DNA from: Draconibacterium orientale
GTDB lineage: Bacteria > Bacteroidota > Bacteroidia > Bacteroidales > JAADGE01
Length of the DNA stretch: 7,790 nucleotides
Reading direction: 5' to 3'
Assembly (NCBI GenBank): GCA_020718265.1
Contig: DYSM01000003.1
Coordinates: 24,141 to 31,930, forward strand
Shown: positions 1 through 7,163 of the stretch, piece after piece
How positions within the stretch are numbered: position 1 is the first letter of the stretch
How the letters are laid out: every line of letters starts with the position of its first letter
The notes under the pieces: model-generated
What the model was told of the DNA's origin: nothing
Database searches by the model: none
The model's input: only the letters and a program-made list of their open reading frames with translations
Program-made: the position numbers and the translations under genes

Positions 1-20
1 TGCAAAATTAAACAAAAAAT

Positions 21-62
21 CTAAACTCAGAATGTTTTTAAAACATATTTCAGAAAGTTTAG
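21..62. repeat. Nested AT-rich inverted repeats, possible bidirectional terminator
   Basis: Outer arms CTAAACT (21-27) and AGTTTAG (56-62) are perfect complements. Inside them ATGTTTT (32-38) and AAAACAT (40-46) form a second perfect inverted repeat around one base. On the minus strand the outer stem is followed directly by ATTTTTTG; on the plus strand a T-rich run (about 67-75) follows after a few bases. This would fit a weak terminator read from both sides, closing the leftward helicase operon and perhaps a gene outside the window. The stems are almost entirely A/T, so chance is a real alternative in DNA of this composition. Confidence 0.3.
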
Positions 63-125
63 CATTGTTCTTTTTTACCAAAAAAACAGTAACCGTAATT
101 TATTAAATATCTTATTTTCGACTTA

Positions 126-145
126 ATAAAAAAGGCTCGCGCCCT
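126..145 (-). terminator. Weak intrinsic terminator after the helicase gene
   Basis: Reading the minus strand, twelve bases after the helicase stop codon, AGGGC pairs with GCCTT (three G-C pairs, one G-U, one A-U) across a GCGA loop, a GNRA-type tetraloop. The 3' arm runs into six T residues (133-128). The stem is short but the tetraloop and immediate U-tract have the right order for Rho-independent termination. No other better hairpin lies between the stop and this point. Confidence 0.4.
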
Positions 146-156
146 ACCCTGCTCGC

Positions 157-2085
157 TCAATACAAAAATTCATACGCGCTTCGATACGCGCCGATTTCAT
201 TGACGTAATCCAAAAATTTAGAATAAAACGGATGTCGGGTTATGGTTGCCGAATCGCCGATGACGACTAACTTTTTTCGCGCGCGTGTCATGGCTACGTT
301 CATACGCCGAATGTCAGACAAAAAACCAATATTACCCTCTGAATTTGAGCGTACTAAGCTAATATAAATCACATCGCGCTCTTGCCCTTGGAACGAATCG
401 ACTGTATTTACCGCCGTGCGCGAAACCACGTAATCGGCAAACTGTTTATTCTGCATAATATCCTTTAATACAGAAACTTGCGCGCTGTAAGGCGAAATTA
501 TTCCGATATTTTTCAACGATTTTATTTTGCCCGAATATTCTAATTCAGCCAAATATTTTTCGAAATGCGAAAACAACAATTCAGCCTCCTCGCGGTTGTG
601 CGTGCTCAGCGTTTCGGGATTTGTTTGTTCCGAAAAGCCGCAGCCGGCAGTATCAATAAATTCCAACGGCATGTCCGAATCAAACAATTTGTGCGTTGCC
701 ACCGAAACATGCGCAACAAGTTTTTCGTTGTAAAAATATCGGTTTGAAAAGTTCATAATCTGCTCATTCATACGATATTGTGTTTCAAGTAAAGCTGAAG
801 CCGACGAATGTTTTTTCATACATTTTTCAAACAACGTTTCCGCTAAACCTTGCTTGGCTGCAAGTTGCGATTTCACGGTCGGCGGCAGTTGCAAGTGGTC
901 GCCGGCAAAAATAATGCGTTCGCTTTTCAAAATCGGAATCCACGCCGCCGGTTCGAGTGCCTGCGAAGCCTCATCCAAAAACACCGTGCGATACGTGCGC
1001 CCTTTGAGCGACATATTGTTACAACCCACAAGCGTTGCGGCAATGACGCGCGCTTCCGACAATATACTTTGGCTGATAAAAAATTCGAGTTGCGCTGCTT
1101 CTTCGCGCAATTGCTTTGCCTCCGCATAAAGTTCGCGGCGTTCTGTGCGCTCAGCTTCGCCAAAATTTCGCTTAAATTTTCCGGCGGTTTTGGCGGCTTG
1201 TTCGGCTTGTTTTTTTAGCGATTTCAGTAAAGCGTAATTTTCGTGTTTTGAGATTTTTGCATCCAAAGTTAAATCCAGATTTTCTTCCGTAACCCGCGCA
1301 GGATGCCCTATTCGCACAACACTCACGGCTTCGGCGGAGAGTTTTTCTGCAAGCAAATCCACAGCAGCGTTGCTGGGCGCGCAAACCAAAACTTGTTTTT
1401 CCGATTTTAAAATATGCTTGATACTTTGAACCAAAGTTGTCGTTTTTCCGGTTCCGGGCGGACCGTGAACCAGCGCAACTTCCTGAGCATGACGCACTTT
1501 ATTTAGGGCGATATTTTGACTTTCATTCAAAACAGGAATTTCAACAGATTCGTTTGTTTCAAACATCGGAACGGAATCGCCTATCAGTACATCTTTCAGT
1601 CGTTCAATGGTTTCGTCTTCATTTTTAAGAAGTTTTGAAAGCGCGTATTCCATTTCTAAATACGTGTTTTCATCGAACAAAAGCTGAATGCCGATTTTGC
1701 CGGATTTCAACCAAGCCGGAAACTCGCGTGTGTGCAAAGTTACGGTCATCTTATTGTTTTTCACACGATTAACTACGGCATTAACAAAAACATCCGACTC
1801 TGAATTTCCTGCAAAATTTGAGAACACACTTACGAGCGAGCCACTCGAAAAAGCGTGTGCCGCATTTTCATTTGTAATGCGCGAAAACTCGCAAATCAAC
1901 TGTTCGCCAAAGTCATACGCCGCGCCGTCCGTGTGTACGGGATACCAACACACACCTTCTTTTACACGTTCCGAAATTGAAGTATTCTGAACCTTTTCGC
2001 GATACATCCGAAAATCTTCGTCTTTCTCAATTTTCAAAAGTTTACGCAAATTTTCGATGTAATCTGCTATCTTTTTTTTACTCAT
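157..2085 (-). CDS. Superfamily 1 helicase, Upf1/IGHMBP2 (SMUBP-2) type
   Basis: A 642-residue ATP-dependent nucleic-acid helicase of superfamily 1B, expected in the cytoplasm on DNA or RNA. Motifs in order: Walker A GPPGTGKT (208-215), motif Ia CAPSNAAVD (235-243), motif II DEAS (371-374), motif III GDHLQLPPT (395-403), QYR of motif IV (436-438), TVDSFQGQERDV (561-572) and the motif VI region NVAMTRARKKL (596-606). Residues about 281-338 are Lys/Glu/Ala-rich and probably coiled, the place where Upf1-like helicases insert their stalk; residues 1-180 precede the ATPase core, as in the roughly 640-residue bacterial members of this family. The ATG at 2085 is preferred; an in-frame TTG at 2106 would add seven residues but overlaps a possible promoter element. 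The gene starts 35 bases after mutL on the same strand, suggesting co-transcription. The motifs identify the family but not the substrate (DNA, RNA or R-loop) or a pathway. Confidence 0.93.
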   Translation of the reverse strand: MSKKKIADYIENLRKLLKIEKDEDFRMYREKVQNTSISERVKEGVCWYPVHTDGAAYDFGEQLICEFSRITNENAAHAFSSGSLVSVFSNFAGNSESDVFVNAVVNRVKNNKMTVTLHTREFPAWLKSGKIGIQLLFDENTYLEMEYALSKLLKNEDETIERLKDVLIGDSVPMFETNESVEIPVLNESQNIALNKVRHAQEVALVHGPPGTGKTTTLVQSIKHILKSEKQVLVCAPSNAAVDLLAEKLSAEAVSVVRIGHPARVTEENLDLTLDAKISKHENYALLKSLKKQAEQAAKTAGKFKRNFGEAERTERRELYAEAKQLREEAAQLEFFISQSILSEARVIAATLVGCNNMSLKGRTYRTVFLDEASQALEPAAWIPILKSERIIFAGDHLQLPPTVKSQLAAKQGLAETLFEKCMKKHSSASALLETQYRMNEQIMNFSNRYFYNEKLVAHVSVATHKLFDSDMPLEFIDTAGCGFSEQTNPETLSTHNREEAELLFSHFEKYLAELEYSGKIKSLKNIGIISPYSAQVSVLKDIMQNKQFADYVVSRTAVNTVDSFQGQERDVIYISLVRSNSEGNIGFLSDIRRMNVAMTRARKKLVVIGDSATITRHPFYSKFLDYVNEIGAYRSAYEFLY

Positions 2086-2103
2086 GTTTCGATTTTTTGG
2101 CAA

Positions 2104-2111
2104 CAAATGTA
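2104..2111 (-). promoter_or_regulatory. Possible -7 promoter element for the helicase gene
   Basis: The minus strand reads TACATTTG, matching the Bacteroidota TAnnTTTG -7 consensus, 18 bases before the helicase ATG. A transcript would start about 12 bases ahead of the ATG. No TTG lies at the usual 19-21 base distance upstream (the nearest TTTG is only 14 away), so this is a weak call; read-through from mutL may suffice. It overlaps the palindrome at 2106-2122. Confidence 0.25.
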
Positions 2112-2122
2112 AACTTTACATT
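2106..2122. repeat. 17-bp palindrome between mutL and the helicase gene
   Basis: AATGTAAA-C-TTTACATT is a perfect inverted repeat with 8-bp arms around a single base. It covers the last two bases of the mutL stop codon and overlaps the possible -7 element of the helicase. The one-base centre suits a dimeric DNA-binding protein better than an RNA hairpin, and there is no U-tract behind it. Operator function is inference. Confidence 0.35.
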
Positions 2123-3968
2123 ACTCAAAACGCGATTCTATTTCGTCCGTATCGAGTTTGGAAATTATCGTTCGCCCGTCGTTTGTGTAGTTTGGAATTC
2201 GACATGTAAACAATTTGTTCAGAATGTCTTGCAGTTCTTCATTGCTAAGTTTACGATACATTTTTGAAGCCAATTTACGTACCGCAGTTTCGCAAACCCA
2301 TTCCTTCACGCGTTCCAAAACCATGTCGGGTTCATCGCGCAGAATGTAAACCAACTCTTCAAGTATTTCTTTCGGATTCGTATCGCTAAACTCTGGCGGA
2401 TAAGCAGTTACGAGTATAGTATCAGCATCTTTTGCTTCGATGACAATTCCAAGATTAAGCAACACATTGCGCACGCCGAGCAAGTTTGCGTAATCGTTTT
2501 CTTCCATCGGCATCTCTTTCGGATACAGCAATTGTTGCGTTGCAAGCGGGCGAAGTTCGTTTTTTTCCATCAATGCTTCAAATAAAATCCGCTCCTGCGC
2601 ACGTTTGTAATTGATAAGCATCAAGCCGGATTTTACGGATGTTGCAATGTATTTTTTACCGAATTGAATGGCTGAATGCAAAATTTCGACGTCGGTATCG
2701 GCAATTTCGAGCTGTGAAGGTTGTAAACTTTTGTTTACATTATTAGTTTCAAAATCTTTGTATAATTTTTCCCAATGTTCCAAATTATCCGTATAGTTTA
2801 CATTTGGATTAGTAAAATTTTTTGTTTGGAAATTTGATTTTTGAGATTTATCGGTGGTATTAAACACATCGGTATTTAATTTAGAAAACGTTTCGTCGGC
2901 GTGTTCTGAATCGTTTTTTTTGTGTCCGAAGGAAAAATTATCGGCACCGTCCTGGTCGAAATCGATAGACGGCACCACATTATGTTTGCCCAAAGCCTCC
3001 TTAACGGCGGCACGTAAAATGCTGAAAATGCCTTGAGTATCGTCAAAATTTATTTCCGTTTTTTGCGGATGAATATTAATATCAATACGTGCCGGGTCTA
3101 TATCAAAATTTAGAAAAAAAGACGGATTGGAATCGCCGGAAATCAAACCTTCGTAAGCCGAAAGCACGGCTTTATAAAAATACGAATGTCGCATAAACCG
3201 CTTATTTACAAAGAAATACTGTTCTGTATTTCGTTTTTTTGCAAGTTCGGGTTTTCCTACAAAACCGTTGATTGTCAGAATACTCGTTTCGGTTTGCACG
3301 GGCACAAGTGCTGTGTTGTATGCGCGCCCAAAAATGCCGACAACACGTTGGCGAAAATTTGAAACAGGCAATTTGAATTCTGGTAAATCGTTGTGAATGA
3401 GCGTAAAATCAACTTCAGGGTAAGCCAGCGCAGTTTTTATAAATTCCGTTTTAATGTGTCCGAATTCGGTGTTATCGCCTTTCAAAAATTTTCGCCGTGC
3501 CGGAATATTGAAAAACAAATTGCGAACGGCAAACGAACTACCTACTTGATTTTGAATAGGTTCCTGCACAATAACGTCTGAACCTTTGATGTGTATGCGC
3601 GTGCCCAAATCCGAATCTACAGTGCGCGTTTTCAATTCCACATCTGCCACGGCAGCCACGGAAGCCAGAGCTTCACCTCGGAATCCCATGGTTTTGATTA
3701 AAAACAAATCATTTGCCGACGCTATTTTCGAGGTTGCATGCCGCTCAAACGCCATACGCGCATCGGTTTCCGACATGCCCTTGCCGTTATCCGTAACTTG
3801 TATCAGCGTTTTGCCCGCATCCTTAATGACAACAAAAACATTCGTAGCTCCGGCGTCTAAAGAATTTTCTATCAATTCTTTAATAACAGAGGCAGGACGT
3901 TGAATCACTTCGCCGGCGGCAATTTGATTTGCAACCGAATCGGGCAAAAGTTTTATTATATCACTCAT
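2121..3968 (-). CDS. mutL: DNA mismatch repair protein MutL
   Basis: A 615-residue MutL, the ATP-switched dimer that links mismatch-bound MutS to downstream repair enzymes. The N-terminal GHKL ATPase is complete: AAGEVIQRPASVIKELIENS with E31 as the expected general base and N35 for Mg, DNGKGM (60-65), ATSKI (78-82) and GFRGEA (95-100); the second N-terminal domain ends near residue 330 with INIHPQKTEI (297-306). Residues about 336-415 are an Asn/Asp/Ser/Thr/Lys-rich linker, and 420-615 form the C-terminal dimerisation domain. Where endonuclease-active MutL proteins have DQHA-x2-E-x4-E, this protein has N453 Y454 K455 R456, keeping only E459 and E464; where they have CPHGRP near the end it has NYTNDGR (593-599). 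The metal site therefore looks degraded. Start: the ATG at 3968 gives MSDIIKLLPDSVANQIAAGE, matching the family's N-terminus closely. It leads a leftward pair with the helicase and is divergent from sppA. Confidence 0.97.
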   Translation of the reverse strand: MSDIIKLLPDSVANQIAAGEVIQRPASVIKELIENSLDAGATNVFVVIKDAGKTLIQVTDNGKGMSETDARMAFERHATSKIASANDLFLIKTMGFRGEALASVAAVADVELKTRTVDSDLGTRIHIKGSDVIVQEPIQNQVGSSFAVRNLFFNIPARRKFLKGDNTEFGHIKTEFIKTALAYPEVDFTLIHNDLPEFKLPVSNFRQRVVGIFGRAYNTALVPVQTETSILTINGFVGKPELAKKRNTEQYFFVNKRFMRHSYFYKAVLSAYEGLISGDSNPSFFLNFDIDPARIDINIHPQKTEINFDDTQGIFSILRAAVKEALGKHNVVPSIDFDQDGADNFSFGHKKNDSEHADETFSKLNTDVFNTTDKSQKSNFQTKNFTNPNVNYTDNLEHWEKLYKDFETNNVNKSLQPSQLEIADTDVEILHSAIQFGKKYIATSVKSGLMLINYKRAQERILFEALMEKNELRPLATQQLLYPKEMPMEENDYANLLGVRNVLLNLGIVIEAKDADTILVTAYPPEFSDTNPKEILEELVYILRDEPDMVLERVKEWVCETAVRKLASKMYRKLSNEELQDILNKLFTCRIPNYTNDGRTIISKLDTDEIESRFE

Positions 3969-3993
3969 AATTTCAACCTAAAAAAAACGTGTA

Positions 3994-4001
3994 CAAACAT
4001 A
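3994..4001 (-). promoter_or_regulatory. Candidate -7 promoter element for mutL
   Basis: The minus strand reads TATGTTTG, a match to the Bacteroidota TAnnTTTG -7 consensus, 25 bases before the mutL ATG. A start about seven bases after it would leave a leader of roughly 20 bases. I see no clear TTG at the -33 position. The element lies inside a small inverted repeat, GTGTA-N6-TACAC (3989-4004). Confidence 0.45.
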
Positions 4002-4048
4002 CACAATTTCATCGAAAATCCATTTTTATGAAATCAAAAGACAAACAA

Positions 4049-4064
4049 CGTCAAAGAATTGACG
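4049..4064. promoter_or_regulatory. Inverted repeat in the mutL/sppA divergent promoter region
   Basis: CGTCAA-AGAA-TTGACG is a perfect inverted repeat with 6-bp arms, sitting about midway between the two opposing -7 elements (48 bases from one, 41 from the other). Its position suits a regulator binding site shared by both genes, but nothing in the window names a regulator. Another nearby repeat, ATTTCAT (4006-4012) with ATGAAAT (4028-4034), is more AT-rich and less persuasive. Confidence 0.3.
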
Positions 4065-4104
4065 AACATCGAAATTTAAACTTTTTTCTTTGAAGTGTAA
4101 ATAT

Positions 4105-4112
4105 TAAATTTG
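4105..4112 (+). promoter_or_regulatory. Candidate -7 promoter element for sppA
   Basis: TAAATTTG matches the TAnnTTTG -7 consensus of Bacteroidota. Transcription would begin near 4119, leaving a leader of about 45 bases before the sppA ATG. The nearest upstream TTTG (4089-4092) is only 12 bases away instead of 19-21, so the -33 half is not convincing. Confidence 0.45.
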
Positions 4113-4164
4113 CAAGATTTATTTCTTATGAAAAAATAAAAGTCATAAATAATTCAAAAACAAT

Positions 4165-5919
4165 ATGAAAGGATTTTTTAAATACGTGTTTGCCGGACTT
4201 CTCGGAACACTTTTGGCAATGATTGTGGTAACAGTTATTGCAGTAGTTATTATTGTTGCTGCGGTTTCGTCCGGAGAGGAAGACGTAGAATTGAAAGAAA
4301 AAACGGTTCTGACGGTATCACTCGCCGACCCGATTTCAGACCAAAGTTCTGCAAAACCGAATTTTGCTTCGTTCGGAATTGACAAAACGGAAGGTCTCCA
4401 CGCACTTCTTCAAGCGATAAAAGAAGCAGAAACAGATCCGCGAATTAAAGGTATCTATCTGGATTTGACCACAGTAGATGCAGGCATGGCAACTGTAAAA
4501 GAAATGCGTGATGCTTTAGTTGAATTCAAAAAAACTAAAAAATTCATAATTGCACACGCCGATTTTTATACGCACAAATCGTATTATTTGGCAACGGCAG
4601 CCGACAAAATTTACCTCACGCCCGAAGGCGAAGTTCAATTTTTAGGGTTAAGTACACAAATCATCATGTTCAAAAGTTTGTTGGAAAAAGTTGGCGTTGA
4701 ACCGGAAATTATCCGACACGGAAAATTCAAAAGTGCAGTTGAACCGTTTATGCTGACCGAAATAAGCGAATCAAATCGTTTACAAACAAGCAAATACATA
4801 GGTTCGTTGTGGCAAACCATGCTGACAGCTGTGAGCGAAACACGCGGAATTTCAGTCGCCGACCTCAATAAATACGCCGACAGCATTACCATCAGCAGTG
4901 CAAAACGCGCCAAAGATTACAAATTTGTGGACGATTTGAAATACTTTGACGAAGTTCAGGACGAATTAAAAACACTCACAGAAACAGGCAAAGATGATGA
5001 TTTAGAAACCATTACGCTTGCCGAATATATCAATACCGAAAAAGAAGGACAACCCGAAGAGAAATTTACAAAAGACAGAATTGCAGTGATTTACGCAACC
5101 GGCGAAATCGGCATGGGCGAAGGCGATGAAGAAAGCATCGGCTCGGAAAGTTTAGCAAAAGCCATACGCGAAGCGCGCGAAGATAAAGATGTGAAAGCCA
5201 TAGTGTTACGCATAAATTCGCCCGGCGGAAGTGCCTTAGCCTCTGAGGTCATTTGGCGCGAAACGGTTTTGGCAAAAAAAGCAAAACCACTTATCGTTTC
5301 CATGGGCGATGTGGCAGCTTCCGGCGGATATTACATTGCCTGCCAAGCAGATACAATAGTGGCGCAACCCAATACGATTACCGGTTCTATCGGTGTTTTC
5401 GGACTTATGTTTGGCGCAACCAAACTGATGACCACAGTAGGTATTAACGTAAGCAACGTCAATACGAACACGCACTCCGACCTCGGAAACCCGAGCCGCA
5501 AAATGCAGGATTACGAACGAAAAGTGATTCAAACCGGCGTTGAAGAAATTTACGGCACATTCATTACGCACGTTGCCGAAGGGCGCGGCATGACCACGGC
5601 GCAAATTGACAGCATCGGACAAGGACGCGTATGGGCAGGCACAGATGCACTCAACATCGGACTTGTGGATGTGCTCGGCGGATTAAACGATGCCATTGCT
5701 ATTGCAAAAGAAAAAGCAAAATTGAAAGAATATCGCATTAAAGAATATCCGGAAAAAGACGAAGTTTCCAAAATTATCGAAACCATGATGTCCGACACAA
5801 AAACCGATGTCATCAAATCGGAACTCGGCGATTCCTATAAATATTACCAATATTTGAAAAACGTTCAAAACATGGAAGGTGTTCAGGCACGGATTCCATA
5901 TTTTTTAGAAATACAATAA
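4165..5919 (+). CDS. sppA: Signal peptide peptidase SppA, long (67K) form
   Basis: A 584-residue membrane-anchored serine protease that cleaves leftover signal peptides at the periplasmic face of the inner membrane. Residues about 6-34 form one strongly hydrophobic segment behind a short Lys-containing start, the usual N-terminal anchor. The protein has the two repeated ClpP-like domains of the long form. The N-terminal one carries the presumed catalytic lysine K189 in FKSAVEPF (188-195), equivalent to E. coli K209; the C-terminal one carries the nucleophile S386 in GDVAASGGYYIA (381-392), equivalent to E. coli S409. INSPGGSALAS (350-360) and TGSIGVFG (406-413) are further family signatures. 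Both members of the Ser/Lys dyad are present, so it should be active. Length is close to the E. coli enzyme (618). The ATG at 4165 is preceded in frame by a stop and gives the expected anchor. It is followed by lpxK after a 95-base gap. Confidence 0.96.
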   Translation: MKGFFKYVFAGLLGTLLAMIVVTVIAVVIIVAAVSSGEEDVELKEKTVLTVSLADPISDQSSAKPNFASFGIDKTEGLHALLQAIKEAETDPRIKGIYLDLTTVDAGMATVKEMRDALVEFKKTKKFIIAHADFYTHKSYYLATAADKIYLTPEGEVQFLGLSTQIIMFKSLLEKVGVEPEIIRHGKFKSAVEPFMLTEISESNRLQTSKYIGSLWQTMLTAVSETRGISVADLNKYADSITISSAKRAKDYKFVDDLKYFDEVQDELKTLTETGKDDDLETITLAEYINTEKEGQPEEKFTKDRIAVIYATGEIGMGEGDEESIGSESLAKAIREAREDKDVKAIVLRINSPGGSALASEVIWRETVLAKKAKPLIVSMGDVAASGGYYIACQADTIVAQPNTITGSIGVFGLMFGATKLMTTVGINVSNVNTNTHSDLGNPSRKMQDYERKVIQTGVEEIYGTFITHVAEGRGMTTAQIDSIGQGRVWAGTDALNIGLVDVLGGLNDAIAIAKEKAKLKEYRIKEYPEKDEVSKIIETMMSDTKTDVIKSELGDSYKYYQYLKNVQNMEGVQARIPYFLEIQ

Positions 5920-5939
5920 AGTAAAGCGTAATTTACTTT
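5918..5939. repeat. Inverted repeat at the sppA stop codon
   Basis: AAAGTAAA (5918-5925) and TTTACTTT (5932-5939) are perfect 8-bp arms around the six bases GCGTAA. The left arm begins inside the sppA stop codon and the right arm overlaps the -7 element at 5934-5941. As RNA it would be an AU-rich stem followed by only TTG, so it is at best a weak terminator; as DNA it could be a binding site over the promoter. Confidence 0.35.
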
Positions 5940-5941
5940 TG
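5934..5941 (+). promoter_or_regulatory. Candidate -7 promoter element for lpxK-guaD
   Basis: TACTTTTG matches TAnnTTTG. Transcription would start near 5948, which would put the 11-bp hairpin of 5951-5989 at the very 5' end of the lpxK mRNA, about 65 bases ahead of the ATG. I see no TTG at the -33 distance, so the call rests on the -7 match and its position. Confidence 0.4.
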
Positions 5942-5950
5942 TAAACACGT

Positions 5951-5989
5951 CGAAACCCTGCGCGGCTCACGAAAACCGGCAGGGTTTCG
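5951..5989 (+). promoter_or_regulatory. Strong hairpin between sppA and lpxK
   Basis: CGAAACCCTGC (5951-5961) and GCAGGGTTTCG (5979-5989) are perfect 11-bp complements. Past a one-base bulge (G5962), CGG (5963-5965) pairs with CCG (5976-5978), closing a ten-base loop; two G-U pairs can extend the base. It is much more GC-rich than its surroundings. There is no U-tract on either side, so it is not a standard intrinsic terminator. It could stop sppA transcription by other means, stabilise the 3' end of sppA mRNA, or form the 5' end of lpxK mRNA. Confidence 0.6.
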
Positions 5990-6014
5990 GTACGAAATAT
6001 CCATAAATACAAAC

Positions 6015-7139
6015 ATGCTTAAAGAGCTATTTTTATTTCCAATATCAAGCATTTACGGAACAGGAGTTCGATTGCGGAACTTCATGTATGATGCCAAATT
6101 GATAAAATCAATCCAATTTGACATTCCAATTATTTCCATCGGCAACATTACAGTCGGAGGAACAGGCAAAACCCCACATACGGAAAAACTCATTAGTTTT
6201 CTGAAAGATGAACACAAAATAGCAGTCTTAAGTCGCGGATACAAACGCAAAACAAAAGGGTTCATACTCGGGACTGACGATGCTGCTTGCGAAAGCATCG
6301 GGGACGAACTAATGCAAATCAAACAAAAATTTCCGGACATTATTGTTGCAGCAGATGAAAAACGCGTTCGCGGCGTAAAAAAACTCCGAGCTTTGCATCC
6401 GGAAATAAGTTTGATTTTACTTGACGATGCGTTTCAGCATCGAAAAATTATGCCGGGTTTGTCCATTTTGCTTACCGACTTCAATCGCCCCATAAACGAA
6501 GATCATTTTTTGCCGCTCGGCAGGCTGCGCGACAGCCTCAGCCAGGTTCGGCGTGCGCACGTTATAATTGTAACAAAAGCTCCGGCAGACATAAAACCAA
6601 TTCAAATGCGTGTTATCTCACAGAATTTAAACATTTTACCTTATCAAACCATATTTTTTACAAGCACGGTTTACAGCGATTGGAAATCGGTCTATCCGAC
6701 AAATTTTTCGGAATCTGAAATTTCCAAACTAAAAACAAACAACCCGCACATACTTGTGGTTGCCGGAATCGCAAATCCGGAACGCTTGTTAGACTATGCA
6801 AAATCTGTGTCGAAAAACGTGGAGCTTATTGCATTTCCTGACCATCACGCCTTTACGCCCAAAGACATCGGTAAAATAAAAGGCAAATTTCAGTCAATTC
6901 AAACAGAACATAAACTTGTTCTTACAACGGAAAAAGACGCAGTTCGATTTCGATGTTTCGTTTCGCCCGAGGTCGAATTCGCTCAAAAATTATTTTATGT
7001 TCCTATTCACCCGGCAGTCATTAACGACACAAAAAACGAATTTGCAGAATATATCAGAAACTACATACGAAGTGCCCAAAACGACACAAAATTTTACAAG
7101 GCATACAATCAAAATTTCGGGAATACGACCGAAAAATAA
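6015..7139 (+). CDS. lpxK: Tetraacyldisaccharide 4'-kinase LpxK (lipid A synthesis)
   Basis: A 374-residue kinase that transfers phosphate from ATP to the 4' position of the lipid A disaccharide precursor to give lipid IVA, at the cytoplasmic face of the inner membrane. The P-loop GGTGKT lies at 48-53 within ISIGNITVGGTGKTP, very close to the N-terminus as in all LpxK. Other family signatures: SRGYKRKTKGF (73-83), GDE (96-98), LLDDAFQHRK (135-144), TDFNRPINEDHFLPLGRLRD (154-173), the AGIANPE block (250-256), FPDHHAFTPKD (274-284) and TTEKDAVRF (304-312). By analogy with the Aquifex enzyme, D97 and a His of DHH would form the catalytic pair (from memory). The hydrophobic N-terminus (3-12) probably helps membrane association. 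The ATG at 6015 fits the family start. guaD follows 24 bases later with no -7 element between, so the two are probably co-transcribed. Confidence 0.97.
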   Translation: MLKELFLFPISSIYGTGVRLRNFMYDAKLIKSIQFDIPIISIGNITVGGTGKTPHTEKLISFLKDEHKIAVLSRGYKRKTKGFILGTDDAACESIGDELMQIKQKFPDIIVAADEKRVRGVKKLRALHPEISLILLDDAFQHRKIMPGLSILLTDFNRPINEDHFLPLGRLRDSLSQVRRAHVIIVTKAPADIKPIQMRVISQNLNILPYQTIFFTSTVYSDWKSVYPTNFSESEISKLKTNNPHILVVAGIANPERLLDYAKSVSKNVELIAFPDHHAFTPKDIGKIKGKFQSIQTEHKLVLTTEKDAVRFRCFVSPEVEFAQKLFYVPIHPAVINDTKNEFAEYIRNYIRSAQNDTKFYKAYNQNFGNTTEK

Positions 7140-7163
7140 TATTAATTCTTAATAAATAATCCT

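Noticed and set aside
134..156. GC-rich GGCTCGC...GCTCGCTC stretch as a long hairpin
   Set aside because: The two GCTCGC-like blocks are in the same orientation, so they are direct repeats; only the small stem at 132-145 can form.
850..1218. 122-codon open frame on the plus strand inside the helicase gene
   Set aside because: It is antisense to conserved helicase motifs, and its product is Arg/Phe/Cys-rich without any recognisable domain, so it looks like a shadow frame.
2086..2106. TTG start adding seven residues to the helicase
   Set aside because: The downstream ATG gives MSKKK, typical of a start, and the extension overlaps the palindrome and possible -7 element.
2722..2739. TGTAAAC-TTTT-GTTTACA as an operator or terminator
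   Set aside because: It lies inside the mutL linker and is accounted for by ordinary codons for Asn-Val-Asn-Lys-Ser-Leu.
3586..3903. 105-codon open frame on the plus strand inside mutL
   Set aside because: It is antisense to the MutL ATPase motifs, which explain the sequence fully.
5236..5622. 128-codon open frame on the minus strand inside sppA
   Set aside because: It lies opposite the SppA catalytic serine region and shows no family features.
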